Source of the DNA: Archilochus colubris
Taxonomy: Eukaryota > Chordata > Aves > Apodiformes > Trochilidae
Assembly (NCBI GenBank): GCA_023079485.1
Contig: CM041090.1
Location: forward strand, 7,996,519 to 8,060,518
Direction: 5' to 3'
Length of the DNA: 64,000 nucleotides
The position numbers were made by a program, and so were the translations under genes. Below, in pieces: positions 36,680 to 49,091 of this stretch (position 1 is the stretch's first letter; each line of letters starts with the position of its first letter). The notes beneath the pieces were generated by a model, which was not told where the DNA came from, made no database searches, and saw nothing but the letters and a program-made list of their open reading frames with translations.

Positions 36680-39600
36680 TCATCTGCTACGGAAGAACTT
36701 GTAGTAGACCAAACCTCCTAGGATGATTACTTCCAGGATGATGATAATTGACAGCAACAACTTATTAGTGGTCACTCTAGAATGAAAAAAAATTATTCAA
36801 GACAGCTTTTCTTCCCTTGATTATGAAAGCAAATTCTAAATAATTGCTGCTTTACCCTGCTTGAAACCAGGGTTGAAGTGCTACTTGAATAGCTCTTAAC
36901 AAAGAGGAAGGGACAAGCTCAGTAGTTTCCTACTTATTTTCCTAGAAATTCTGCTTAAATCTTCTATTAAACAGTAACAGTTCTGTTCCTCTTTCCTTTG
37001 CCCTGTGTAGGGCAGATCATTCAGTTCTATATGTGCCTACTCATTTAGTTATGTAAAGAGGAAAACAGCTGAAATCTGATGCTACAACCCAGTTTGTGGT
37101 GCTTTTACTAGGAACTATGTAAAAACTATTTCACTAGAGTAAATTATAAAATCTCAAAATAATGAACTTAGGCTATTGAATGTTACAGTTATCATGACTG
37201 CCTTTAGCACTGGAAATAAGGAAAGGTGATTGGGTCAGAAGTACCTTCCAAAAATATAGTACATGAACTGGCTTATAAGGGCAATTAAACCATATAGTTA
37301 AGAAACACTTAAGCAGCCAAGGTTTTAGTCATCAAAATAATAAATGGTCAGGCTCAGAGTTTGCCATTTGCCAGCCCAGCTACTCCAGGGCATTGCTATG
37401 GGCTGAACAGGTCTGTCTGTGTCATCAGGCATCAACTCACCTCCTGGACATAGAACGCAGAATCTTGCGACTCTTGCTCAAGTTCTCACTTGTATTCACC
37501 AACTAAGAGACAAAGTTTTTTGTTAGCTGAACAAGCATACAGCAACTCTGTAAAGATGCACCTGGAAACAGATGGTGTTAGAATGTGGCAGTTGATAATG
37601 GGACCAAGGTTATAACCATCTGTTCTCAAAATTCAGAGACATTGGTTGTTCTCTACACAAAGTACAAGCTGAAAGCAGTCTCCTTCCTATGGAGGCACTA
37701 ACACTTTCACATATCCTTTCTCAGATATGTACCAAGATATGCAATTTAGGATCACTTTCCCTTTAGTTCATCTACAGATAGCCCCTTCATTTAATTTAAT
37801 TTCTTTATTGTAATTGTGGACACAAGAAAATGATACCTCCATGTTCTCCCCAGTGCATATCTGAACTGTTTGTTTGAAATGTCTTTCTATTTCCAGCAAA
37901 GAAAGAACCACAATCCACTGACAGGTCTAAGTGACCCAGTGCACATGAGCTCTGAACTGTTAATAGATAACCCATTTCAGCTTTCTAATGCTCAGAAATG
38001 AACTGTGAAGTATTTCTCAGTCAGCTATTAAGGAGCATGTAATTAAGTGAGGTCACAGACAACTGAAGAGGCTGTTGTCTCACAGAGAGTCAGGATTCAT
38101 GACGTCTGGACACTGGAGGTCTCCAAGTGAGATTTCACCATCCCACTTCAAACCTTCAAGGGAAGTGAGAGGTAAGCCAGGTCACTCAGCATCACACCCC
38201 CCCTGCACAGTCCCTCTGCAGTTTAAACTATTGCCTGGCCCTGCAGCAATGTTACTTTGCACTGAGATGTACTGGACCAAGCTTGAAAGAGAAGCATACT
38301 AGATTTTCAATCTTCGCTGTGAAAGACCAATCAAGAAGAAAGCTGGCTTCTAGCTGTACTGTCTGGTTAATAGAAATCAGCAATACAAGGCATAAAAAGG
38401 CTCACAGTAACAGACAGCTTCATAAACAATGGTGGAGAGACTGATATGCTTGAGCACTGCAATATTTTTTATCAGAAACAGAACAGTCAAAAATAATGCC
38501 TACCAATTTAAGGATCACATTTCCGTTCCTCCACTCCAACCCAAATTTGGGAGCAGAACAAATAAAATTCTGACTGAAAAACTACTTAAATGAAAAAGCT
38601 GCAGGCTTTGTTGCAATGAGAAGCAGTAACTTGCAATAAAAGGGGTACACTTTTTGTCTTGTTTGAGTATGCTTACTTGACAAACTGAGGGTCCCCCGGG
38701 AAGCCGCTCACCTAAAAGCTTTACACTCAAGAATCCCTTGTACACACAAAGAAAATCCCATCACTTTATTACTTCAAAAACTGATTATCAGTTTTGTCTA
38801 TGTGTGTAAACAAAACAAATTAACTACTTTTTAAAGTTTCCAAAGTAGGAGAGCCCCTTGGCCCAAGGACGAGGTACAGATATCTTGTCTGACAGTATTT
38901 TCTGTGCTTAGCTAACCTACAAATACGGAAAGCTTGATAGTTAGGTTTCTATGAAATTTCATTACAAAAATTTGCTAACTGCTTCCCAAGTCTAACCTTT
39001 TATGACTAATCTAGTGCTTGGCAACTCCTGAGTGTTCTTTGAAACGTAACGTTTTCAGTAAAGTTATTCTTCAGCAGGTTTACAGGTCTAACATCCCACC
39101 TTGCATCACAAGCATCCTTGCATTGTGCTGTGGGCCCTTCTACAGCAATTATTTCCCTTTTGTGAGCACAGACAGGCGGCAGCCTGGATTTTGTCCACAG
39201 AAACATCAGTTGGATTACCAGGTTAAGGGAGTCTCTGAGTACTTACTGGCATTTGGTTCCTACAAAACCAGCACCATGGTGCTTCAACACAATGCCCCCA
39301 GGTTCTCTGCTTACTCTGCTCTTGGTGCGTTCCAGCTGCTCCCGCTGCTCCCCCAGCTCCTCAATGATTTCGGTGCCGATCTGATCGGTCTCAGCAGCGA
39401 TTCGGTGAGAGCGCTCAATGCTCTGACTGGCTCGGTTCAGGCTGTCTGTTCCCTGGAGCAGCAGCACCCTCTGTGACTGCAGAATCGTCTGAAAAATAAC
39501 ATATGCTTTAATATTAAGCACACAGAGGTCTTAAAAAGTCAGGACATGACTCCATAGATCATGCATTTGTACAGCTGTACATGCTCCTTATGTTAACTGA

Positions 39601-42600
39601 TTCAGCCCAGTTAATTTTGAAGGAGTGCTTGTCAGCATTGTAAGATTAAGATCAAATCTGATTACACCTTGGAAAAGAACATGCAGCTAAACAGTTGAAG
39701 CAGAAACAATTTACTTTATCATTAAAAAAGAAAAAAACAAACATTTACATGAAAACAGTACCTCTACTTTCCAGATGCTAACTATCCCTTCCATTCATAT
39801 CTAAATCCAGTCTTATTTGTGACTTCACAGTGGGTTGCCAGGAAGATATTTAAGACCTTACAGTGAAAAGGATTAGGAACAAACAGCACTAACAGATGGA
39901 CTGCTACATAACAAAGCTCCTCTTTTCATGCCAGTAGCCTCCGCTATAAGATAAGAAATGTTTGATGACCTTGGGGTCAAAAGGTAGCTCAAAAGAAAGC
40001 ATTTTCTTAAGCTTCAAAATTCTAATCTACCACCCCTGCTCTCAGGTTTCAGAGGAATCAATCAAGAAGAATCGAATGCAGAAAATTTACCAAGCTACTG
40101 CAGAACAAAATAAGGAAAGAGCCTCCCTCCTATCTCCTGTCTCTAGGCAGACAAAAGCCCACCTCCATGAACCTTCTGTACAGATGACAGCACTTTGAAA
40201 ATACCTAACAGATTCAGTCCCACTAGCTCAGATATATCTATGCATCATCTCTGGTTAATGATGGGTGTACTTCTTGCACTGTAGCAGCATATCCACAGCT
40301 AACAAAGTGCTAAGAGAATGATGACTTCTGTTGTCTTGAAATTACTTATACTGAGATTGCTTAAAAGATAATTCCAACAAAGAATTTATGCAGTGCCTGA
40401 CCCATACACTTTGCTAGTTTTGGAGACTAAAACTAGATCAGTTAACACTTCTTTTCAGGCAACAGCATTTTTTCTGTTTTCACTACTGGAGGGGAATGAT
40501 TAAATTAAAAGCATTTCATTAAATTAAAAGCATTTCATTAAATTAAAAGCATGCTTTGTAAGCTACACAAAGCACAGCATTCAAGAAGCTCCATTTTGAT
40601 GATATCTTTGTTTTAGAACAGAAAAGCTCTCCTTTGAGTCCCAGATGTTTCTTCTCCTCCCAGAGATTTTCATGTCACACAAACACACAGGGAGTTACAC
40701 AAGCAGAGAAGCTAACTGGGTTACAGTAGAAACACTGTCAACAATACACCTGGAATATTTTTAAACTATCTCAGCAATGCTAAATAAAATTCCTAATTCT
40801 TACACTCTGTTCATTTTCTGTGGAGAAGATTCCGTATTTTATATCTCCTTGGCTTCCAGGTCCCAGTCCCAAATCTGTGCTTCTCATCTCTCTCTGGAAC
40901 ATGGAGAGGTCTCTTCTGTAGGCTCGGATTTTGCTCATCATTTGGTTGCGGAAAGGCAGCGGAGCATACTTCAGCTCTTCCTCCATTTCCCGCAGCTTTA
41001 ACGACAGAAAATGTGTTTATGTTTAAAAGCACCAAATCTGCCCTTGCCAGCAGCTCTACTCAACACTCACCAGCAGAGGAAGGGATTCATGGGGTTTTAT
41101 GTGATAGGGTTGGGGGGTGGTGGTTAACCCCAAGCCCTATATCTCTCAATCTGTTATCAGTCTCAACCATTCCGCCCACCGCTGTTCAGCACATGTGGAT
41201 TCTGAGATCCACAATGCCTCAAGAAAAAAATACTAACAAATTGCCAAGCATAAATGCTTGGGGTTTTTTTTTCTGAAACATCACTCACTAACTTCAAAAC
41301 GTGCAGCTCTCAGGATAGTTTAAGCATTTCTAGGATGCTTAGGATATAGGGTATCAGCTTCTCATCGTATCTATGCAACAGGGATCTATCACATGGCAGA
41401 TGTGCCATTAAATGCACACTCTGAACACCTGGGCCTGGCAACTGGAGTTAGGATTTGTAGTTCTGGATGTGTGAATTTTCACATCAACTTTTAGTGGCAG
41501 GTACTGCACATTCACAGTGCTTAAAGCTGTCCACCAGCATGAGCTCTCTCAGGATATGAGTTCTACATCTCATGCACTACCTATACAGATGCATATCAAC
41601 AGGACTCAGCAAGTTAGAGCAATAGAGCATCACAATCAGCTGTGACTCAAAAAACATTGCAACAAATAACAGATTAATATGAAAAGAAAGCCAAATCCAT
41701 AATGCCTTGTTCAAAAAGGCAAGTCACATGGGGTCTTACACGCTGTTCCATTCACCTGCTGTTCAGGAAGCCAATGTAATAGAGGTTTCGAATAGTCAAG
41801 GTCCCTGATATTTAACCATCAGGCTATTGTAGAAAGATTAGTTAAGACCAACATGAAAAAAGAAGTAGATTCTCAACATGCTGTCCCTGCAGCCTTTAGC
41901 CATTTTAATTGCACCTCTATCACTCTCCTTTGTTCAAAAGGGAAGGCAATATCCAAACCAAGAGCTCAAAAAAATCCTCACAACCACATGCAAGATGATT
42001 TGTCTGAATCTGCATACATAGACAGATAAATACAACAGCCTTGATAAACACAGACACATCTATCCAATCCATGAATCAAACATTAAAAAAAACCAACAAC
42101 CCATATCTGCCTGACAGAATAGGATCTATAAAGAAAGTAAAATTTGGAAGTACTGTTCTTTTTAAGGCATCAATATTCCAACCAGCCAGCAAACCCAGAA
42201 GCCTCAAGTTTACCGTTTCATTTGCTTCACGTTGCTTCTCATCGAATTCTCGAACAAGTTTTTTCTTCTCCTCTGTGAAAGAAAAAGGTATTATGTCAGA
42301 TAAACTACTGAGGAACAACTATGTAACTCCAAATTAGTCCATTATAGATAAGGAAGCCATCACAGATGGCTGATTACAGAGATAACAGCTCAAAATTTTC
42401 CTCCAACAGGAATACCCTGTTCTTACCACAACCTTTCAGAAGGGGGTGGAGGAAGAGAGAGCAGAAACCACACTCCCAAATTCTGCCCACTACCTCTGGT
42501 AGACAGAAAGAAATAATTTTTCAAATTCAAAAGTTTTTTTAACCATTATCCTCTAATTTAGAACTTTTTCTGCACAGGCATGTAGCAAGAAGGCAAGGGG

Positions 42601-45600
42601 AAATGGTTTAAAATTTGAAGAGGGGAGATTTACATTAAATATTGGGAGGAAATTCTTTCCTGTGAGGGTGGTGAGACACGGGCACAGGTTGCCCAGGGGA
42701 GCAGTGGAAGCCCCATCCCTGGAAGTGTTCAAGGCCAGGCTGGATGGGTCTCTGAGCAACCTGGTCTGGTGGGAGGTGTCCCTGCCCATGCAGGGGGGTT
42801 GGATCTGCACGCTCTTTAGGGTCCTTTCCAATCTATTCTACGATTCTATGAATTTCCACTAACAGAACTGTGTGTTAAAAAACATTTAACCTGAAAGAAC
42901 AACAAAGAGGACATGCTCATCAATATTTCTAAATTTTTACATGCATTTGGCAAGATTACTGAAGGCTGAAACTATAATTTGGATCTGAACAGAACATCAA
43001 GTGAATCTATAATTCCAAGTGATTCCTGAAGTTCCTGCCAGATTGGGCACTCAGCATTCTCATGCTCATAATCAGGATAAGCATTCTAAAGTACTTGAAG
43101 ATGAAAGATGCCATCAAGGTACCGACTCAGCTCCAGGAATTAATGCTTCCCAAACACCTCCCTCCACTGGAATGACATTGTTTGAATCAGCCACCAAAAC
43201 CACACCATTTTAGTTGTCTCAAACAGTCAAACAAGACAGATCCTTGTATGGCTTTAAAGGCCAAAGAATGGGTTCTACTGCTGTTATTCTATTCTTGAAC
43301 AAAACCTTAAGAAAGGTATTTTACACATGTTAAATAACTGTCATACGTTTTTAACATCTATGATCAATGAAAGTATGATTCTGAAACTCCCCTTATCTCA
43401 ATGAAGCAAAAACTTATGTTTTCATAAGCTTTGCAAAAGCCCTGAAGACAACCACTCTTGTAGACTACTGCAAATTAAACCACCTTCTGCCAGAAGCATG
43501 ATAAATATGCACTCCCCCCAGGAAAGAACACTTCACTTGTAAATAAAATTCTATGTAGTAAAAAATGCAGATAGTCATCTTGGTAACACTTCTCTAATTT
43601 GATTTAACTTAAAAGATAAAATTAAAAACAATATTATGAAAATATTACTGCAGTAAAAAACAAAAATCAAAAAACTTGATTAAAGAGTTTTTGCATATAT
43701 GATCCCCTGCAAAAGAAGCAGTTTTTAAACCACTGGGCTCTCAATAGAGAAAAGGAAAAAAATCTGAAGCTATCAGAACATTTTTATATAGCTCCTCCCA
43801 TATACATAACATGCCTAAGCTGTAGGCTTTCCTTTTCAGTTCAAATTCATATTAAGCCCACAAGTTTGAGCTGCAGAAGACAAAATTAAAACCCATAATC
43901 TAATAAGAAGCTATGCTCTCAATAAGCACACAGAATTACTACAGACTGAGTTACATCATGACTGTTACTATACTACACACAACTGACATCAGAAAATATA
44001 GTTTCATGTCCCAGTTTATCAGGAGGAAATGCTGACTTTAGAGGTTCCTGAATACATTCTCTTGAACTTTTTCCATGATTTGCCATTATGTACATTTGTG
44101 CTGATGCAATTATTTGTGTAGCTGGATTGCATGTGAAATCACTGATACAACCTGCTGGAAAACAGCCTTCAGAAGTCACTATTTTGTTTCACACAGGTCA
44201 TCGCACTAATATGAATGAAGTCACAGAATCACAGAATGGCTTTGGTTGGAAGGGACCTTAAAGATCACCCAGTTCCAGCCCCCCTGCATGGGCAGGGACA
44301 ACTCCCACCACACCAGGTTGCTCAGAGCCCCATCCAGCCTGGCCCTGAACACTGCCAGGGATGGGGCAGCCACAGCCTCCCTGGGCAGCCTGTTCCAGTG
44401 TCTGACCACCCTCACAGGAAAGAATTTTTTCCTAATGTCTAACTTAAATCTCCCCTCTTAAAGTTTGAAACCATTTTTCCTTGTCCCCTCTCACTGCACA
44501 CCCATGTAAAAAGCCCTACCCCAGCTTTCCTGTAGCCCCCTTCAGATATTGGAAAGCTGTTATTAGGTCACCTCAGAGCCTCCCCTTCTCCAGGCTGAAC
44601 AACCCCAACTTCCTCAGCCTGGCCCCATAGGGAGCTGCTCCAGCCCTCTGATCATTTCAGTGTCTCTCCTCTGGACACGTTCCAGGGGCTGTGTGTCCTT
44701 CTTATGCTGGAGACTCCAGAACTTAACACAGTGCTCCAGGTGGGGTCTCACAAGAGCAGAGCAGAGGGGGAGAATCACCTCCCTTAACCAGGGGTCTGTG
44801 TTTCTGCTGGTGCAGCTCAGGACACAGTTGGGTTGCAGGTGCACACTGACAGCTCATGTTGAGCTTCTGTTCCAACATCATCCCCAAGTCCTCCTCAAGG
44901 CTGCCCTCAATCCTTTCTCCTCCCCTCTGCATTCCTGCATGGGACTGTCTCCACCCAGGAGCAGAATCCCCGCACTCGCCCTTGCTGAGCTTCATGCAGT
45001 CACTCGCAGCCCCTCAGAATCACAGAATTGGCTGGGTTGGAAGGGACCTCAGAGATCATCAAGTCCAACCCTTGAACCACTGTTGCGGTTGCTAGACTAT
45101 GGCACTAAGTGCCACATCCAGTCTCTTTTTAAATACCTCCAGGGACAGAGAATCCACTACTTCCCTGGGCAGCCCATTCCAATGCCTGATCACCCTCTCC
45201 AGAAAGAAATTCTTTCTAATATCTAACCTAAACTTCCCTGGCACAACTTGAGACCGTGCCCTCTTGTCTTACTGAGAGTTGCCTGGGAAAAGAGCCCAAC
45301 CCCCCCCTGGCTCCAACCTCCTTTCAGGGAGTTGTAGAGAGTGATGAGGTCTCCCCTGAGCCTCCTCTTCTCCAGGCTGAACAGCCCCAGCTCCCTCAGC
45401 CTCTCCTCATAGGATCTGTGCTCGAGTCCCTTCACCAGCCTGGTTGCCCTCCTTTGGACCCGCTCCGGGACCTCGATATCCTTCCTGAACTGGGGGGCCC
45501 AGAACTGGACACAAGACTTGAGGTGTGGCCTCCCCAGCGCTGAGTACAGGGGCAGAATCACTTCCCTGGACCTGCTGGCCACACTGTTCCTGATCCAGGC

Positions 45601-48600
45601 CTTCCTGTTCCTGTCATTGGCCTTCTTGGCCACCTGGGCACACTGCTGGCTCATGTTCAGCTTCCTGTCAATCCAAACTCCAAGGTCCCTCTCTGACTGC
45701 TCTCCAACCACTCTGTGCCCAGCCTGGAGCTCCCCATGGGGTTGTTGTGGCCAAAGTGCAGGACCCGGCACTTGGCTGTGTTGAACCTCATCCCATTGGA
45801 ATCAGCCCAACTCTCCAGTCTGTCCAGGTCCCTCTGCAGAGCCCTCCTGCCTTCCAGCTGATCCACACTTCCCCCCAGCTTAGTGTCGTCTAAGAATTTG
45901 CTGATGATGGACTCAATCCCCTCATCTAAATCATCAATAAAGATATTAAACAGAACCGGGCCCAACACTGATCCCTGGGGGACACCACTAGTGACCGGCC
46001 GCCATTTTGATGCAGCCCCGTTCAGCACCACTCTCTGGGCCCGGCCCTCCAGCCAGTTCCTAACCCAGCACAGAGTGCCCCTGTCCAAGCTGTGGGCTGA
46101 CAGCTTTTTCAGGAGAATGCTGTGGGAGATGGTGTCAAAGACCTTGCTGAAGTCCAGGCAGACCACATCCACAGCCTTCCCCTCATCCACCAGTCGGGTC
46201 ACCCGATCATAAAAGGAGATCAGGTTGGTCAGACAGGACCTGCCCTTCCTAAACCCGTGCTGCCCCGGGCCGCAGGAAGCAGCAGGGTTTTGCCTCCTTT
46301 GCGTCCCCCAGGCGGATTACGAAGGGAATTGCACTTAAAAACGAGCCGCCGAAGAAATAAATGCAAATTTCCCAAAGTTAAACAGCTTGAGGCTTTGTCT
46401 ATATGCCAAGAAGAAATCGATGAACCCGTGGCTTGAAAGCACGATATGTTAACCAGCCTCTCCCAAATGCCAGAATACACCGAGTTGTGTAATTCATATC
46501 ACTCCAGATTAAACTGCTCCTCGAAGAACTTTTTAAAATGCAGTAGAAGTAAAAATCAACTAAGCCACAGTAACACTACCCACATGCTCATCAGCATTTA
46601 AACCATTTATGTCCAATGAGTTAGAAACTGATTCAGCTGAAAAGTTAAGCTAACTGAATTAATTAAAGTATCCATATTTAAAACTGATTCAGGCTGTTTA
46701 AAATGCCTTTTGAACTTGGAAGGAAAAAAAAAAACTGTTTCTAGAGCTAGGAATTTGTTATCCTGTTTATATAGACTGAAACAGCATTTCCAAACTTTTG
46801 CCCCACAAAGATGTCCCAAGGACTACACATTCTGTCTTGCCTAAAGCTTGGGAGTGTGTCAATCATCTTAAAAAGGCATGCAATGTTTTTATAGCTCTCT
46901 GAAGTTTTCAGATCAGAGAACTCAAAAAAAAAAAAAAAAAAAATATATATATATACACACACACTCTCCCCTTCCCCATAAGTACCAGAATCAGACAAAA
47001 CACATTAAGAGAGTGGAATGCCTCCAGCAGACAGACAAATTCCTCACTTATCTTGAACTCCTTTTAAAGAGTTTCCAAAATATTACCAGGAATATTATCA
47101 GCAACAAATTTAAATAATAGAAAGGTTATATTAGAATTTCAGAACTTACCTAAAAAATCAGTTTGCAACTGTTTGTAATCTGATTAAAACCACCAAAACT
47201 TACAGAAAGCACTGTAAAAATTGCTTCTTGTAAATCCTCCATTTTAAGCCCACTGCTCAGAATTCACTGCTTAAGACAACGCCAGTTCCACAGAGACCTG
47301 ACAAAGATTTACATCTCAAGAAACTGACCACCCTCCTTTCTACAAAGAAATAAGGATTTTTTTACAAGGGTATTTTTTCTTTTATGCTTTTCATTCTTGC
47401 TGACTGCTAATGAAATTAAGTCAGCTTTGAAAGCTGTCATTTGCAGGTTTGAACTTCATTCCTCTATCAACCTTTGTGGAAATGCTGATGATGAGGGTTG
47501 AGACTCTGAATTCAACTCATTATTAACTGGAAAGCCAGGTAAGAAAGGGAATATTATGCTTTTCATAGCCTGTGTTATCTAGCACAGACTGGTATATTCT
47601 GAATTAAACCATTTTTATGATTTTACACATAAACACACAAAAATTATCAGTTCTAGGAGAATGACAAGACTCCTGCAGAATGTGGTTGAAAGTCCCTGCT
47701 CATTCTTGTGGTCCAAAATCCAAGCTGAGCTACAGCAGCTCACGATAAGTGTATCCCGTTTCTCATAGGAAGGAAGTATTCTAACCAAAGAGATTTAGTG
47801 ACACTGGTAAAATCCTTCTTACCAGATCACTTCCTTTTCCAGTTCTCAGAACTCTGCCCTGTGTTAAGAACTGAATTAGAAGCACATGCCCTGTCCTTCA
47901 GAGAACTGCTCTGTGAGAGTGTTCTACCCACTGCTGTGGTACAAAGAATATACATAAAACCGGGTTTTGCTTCTAATTTTGGGCAGCTTGATAGTTTTTT
48001 CTTATCTGTGATACTGTGGCGCACAAACCTTACTTTGAAAGTAACCATTTAAAGTGCAAATCTGCTCCGGTAAGCCCACAAATGCTTGCGAACAGTTGGG
48101 ATAATAAAAACCGCTTTGAGTTCTGATTATGAGATTTTAAACAAGAGTCCAGCGATGACAAAACAAAACAAAACAAAACAACCAACCAACCAAAATAAAC
48201 CCCAAACCAGCAAAGCGCTGCAGTTTAGTTGAAGAAAGGCTCCGGGTATCCGAGAGCCGCCGGCGCGGCGGGGAAGCCCCAGCCGAGGCCCAGGGTCCCC
48301 GGTCAGGGAGGAGGAAGAGCCCCGCCGGACCCCACCGCGGTCGCTCCAAGGAATCAGAGAGGGCCAAGGCTGGGGCCCGAACGCCCGCTCCCGGTGAGGC
48401 CGAGCCCGCTCCCCGCCCGCCATCCCGTGACTGGGACGCCTTCCCCGTAGCGAGAAGGAGCAGCCCCCGTCCAGCCCCGCCTTACCGCCCGCACTGCCCC
48501 GCAGCCGCTCGGGGACGCCCCGCAGGTCTCCGTGCAGTCCCCGGAAGATCTCGTGCAGCCGCTCCAAGTGCTCCGAGGACCCGGAGCCTCGGCCCGCCAT
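36680..48600 (-). CDS. VTI1B: VTI1B, Qb-SNARE vesicle transport protein
   Basis: Endosomal/TGN Qb-SNARE that pairs with STX7, STX8 and VAMP8 in late-endosome fusion. Six coding exons on the minus strand: 48600-48486, 42272-42214, 40995-40804, 39488-39315, 37502-37441, 36776-36680 (stop TGA). All splice junctions are GT-AG and in phase, giving 232 aa, the same as human VTI1B. The N-terminal regulatory three-helix region begins [16 protein letters not shown]. The SNARE heptads occupy about 130-200 ([20 protein letters not shown], then [20 protein letters not shown]). A single C-terminal anchor at about 207-226 ([20 protein letters not shown]) ends in KFFRSR. Intron 1 is 6.2 kb and loaded with CR1. 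The start codon lies 491 bp from the divergent RDH12 start codon in a shared CpG island. Confidence 0.97.
40501..40552 (+). repeat. 19-bp tandem repeat, about 2.7 copies
   Basis: Unit TAAATTAAAAGCATTTCAT is repeated without change at 40501-40519 and 40520-40538, followed by a partial copy to 40552. It lies in VTI1B intron 3. Confidence 0.9.
42600..42853 (+). mobile_element. CR1 LINE 3' fragment
   Basis: Plus-oriented CR1 tail in VTI1B intron 1: GGGAGGAAATTCTTTCCTGT, then GTTCAAGGCCAGGCTGGATG, then the terminal ATTCTACGATTCTATGA at 42837-42853. It is truncated and non-coding. Confidence 0.92.
44219..45015 (-). mobile_element. CR1 LINE fragment A
   Basis: The minus-oriented CR1 3' end is at 44219 (plus strand reads TCACAGAATCACAGAATGGC), extending to about 45015. 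It includes the ORF2 C-terminal remnant at 44614-44844 ([15 protein letters not shown] on the minus strand). It directly abuts the next CR1 copy and is inactive through truncation and stops. Confidence 0.9.
45016..46262 (-). mobile_element. CR1 LINE fragment B with reverse-transcriptase sequence
   Basis: A 1.25-kb 5'-truncated CR1 with its 3' end at about 45016. On the minus strand, 46202-45657 encodes reverse-transcriptase motifs: [15 protein letters not shown], then [20 protein letters not shown], then FLDDTKL, the (F/Y)xDD active-site box with Leu at x. A frameshift near 45660-45770 moves the C-terminal part into the frame of 45771-45223. It is a dead copy in VTI1B intron 1. Confidence 0.93.
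46924..46965 (+). repeat. compound A / TA / CA microsatellite
   Basis: A run of about 20 A leads into (TA)n and then (CA)n. It lies in VTI1B intron 1 in otherwise featureless intronic sequence. Confidence 0.9.
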
Positions 48601-48944
48601 GACCGGCGACAGCTACTGCGGCCGCTTCCCCCGGCCCGCTCGGCTGCAAGGGGCGCGACGCATCGCCGCTCCCCCGCCAGGCACTTCCGCCATCGGCGGC
48701 GGCGTGGGCCCGCAGCGAGCAGCAGGGCGCCCGCAACGCCGCCCGTCCGCAGAACAGCCCCGCGGCGGCCGCAGCGCTGGCATCCCGCCGCGGCCTGCTC
48801 CCCGTGGGCTCGGACCGCCACACGCGTTGCCACAGGGGCCGTCAGCGACGCCACTCGCCGGTCGTCGGGGCCGAGGCGCATCAGGAAATCATCAGGCATT
48901 ACCCAGGGCTGCCACGAGGGTGGGAGAGGGCCTCGAGGCGCACT

Positions 48945-48963
48945 GCCTGCTGGGAGTTGTAGT
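48945..48963 (-). promoter_or_regulatory. ZNF143/SBS-type site in bidirectional promoter
   Basis: The minus strand reads ACTACAACTCCCAGCAGGC, a close match to the known ZNF143 (SBS2) consensus ACTACAAyTCCCAGCAnnC. It sits between the divergent VTI1B and RDH12 start codons, the usual setting for this element in CpG-island bidirectional promoters. Confidence 0.75.
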
Positions 48964-49091
48964 CTCCCTGGGGAAAGGGGCTGGGCCGGACCGAGGCCCG
49001 GCCGCCGCGGGCGGAGCGGGGCGGGGCCTCGGCGGGCGGGGCGGTAGCGGGCGGGACGGCCGCGGCTGATCGCCGGGCGCGGGCAGTGCTC

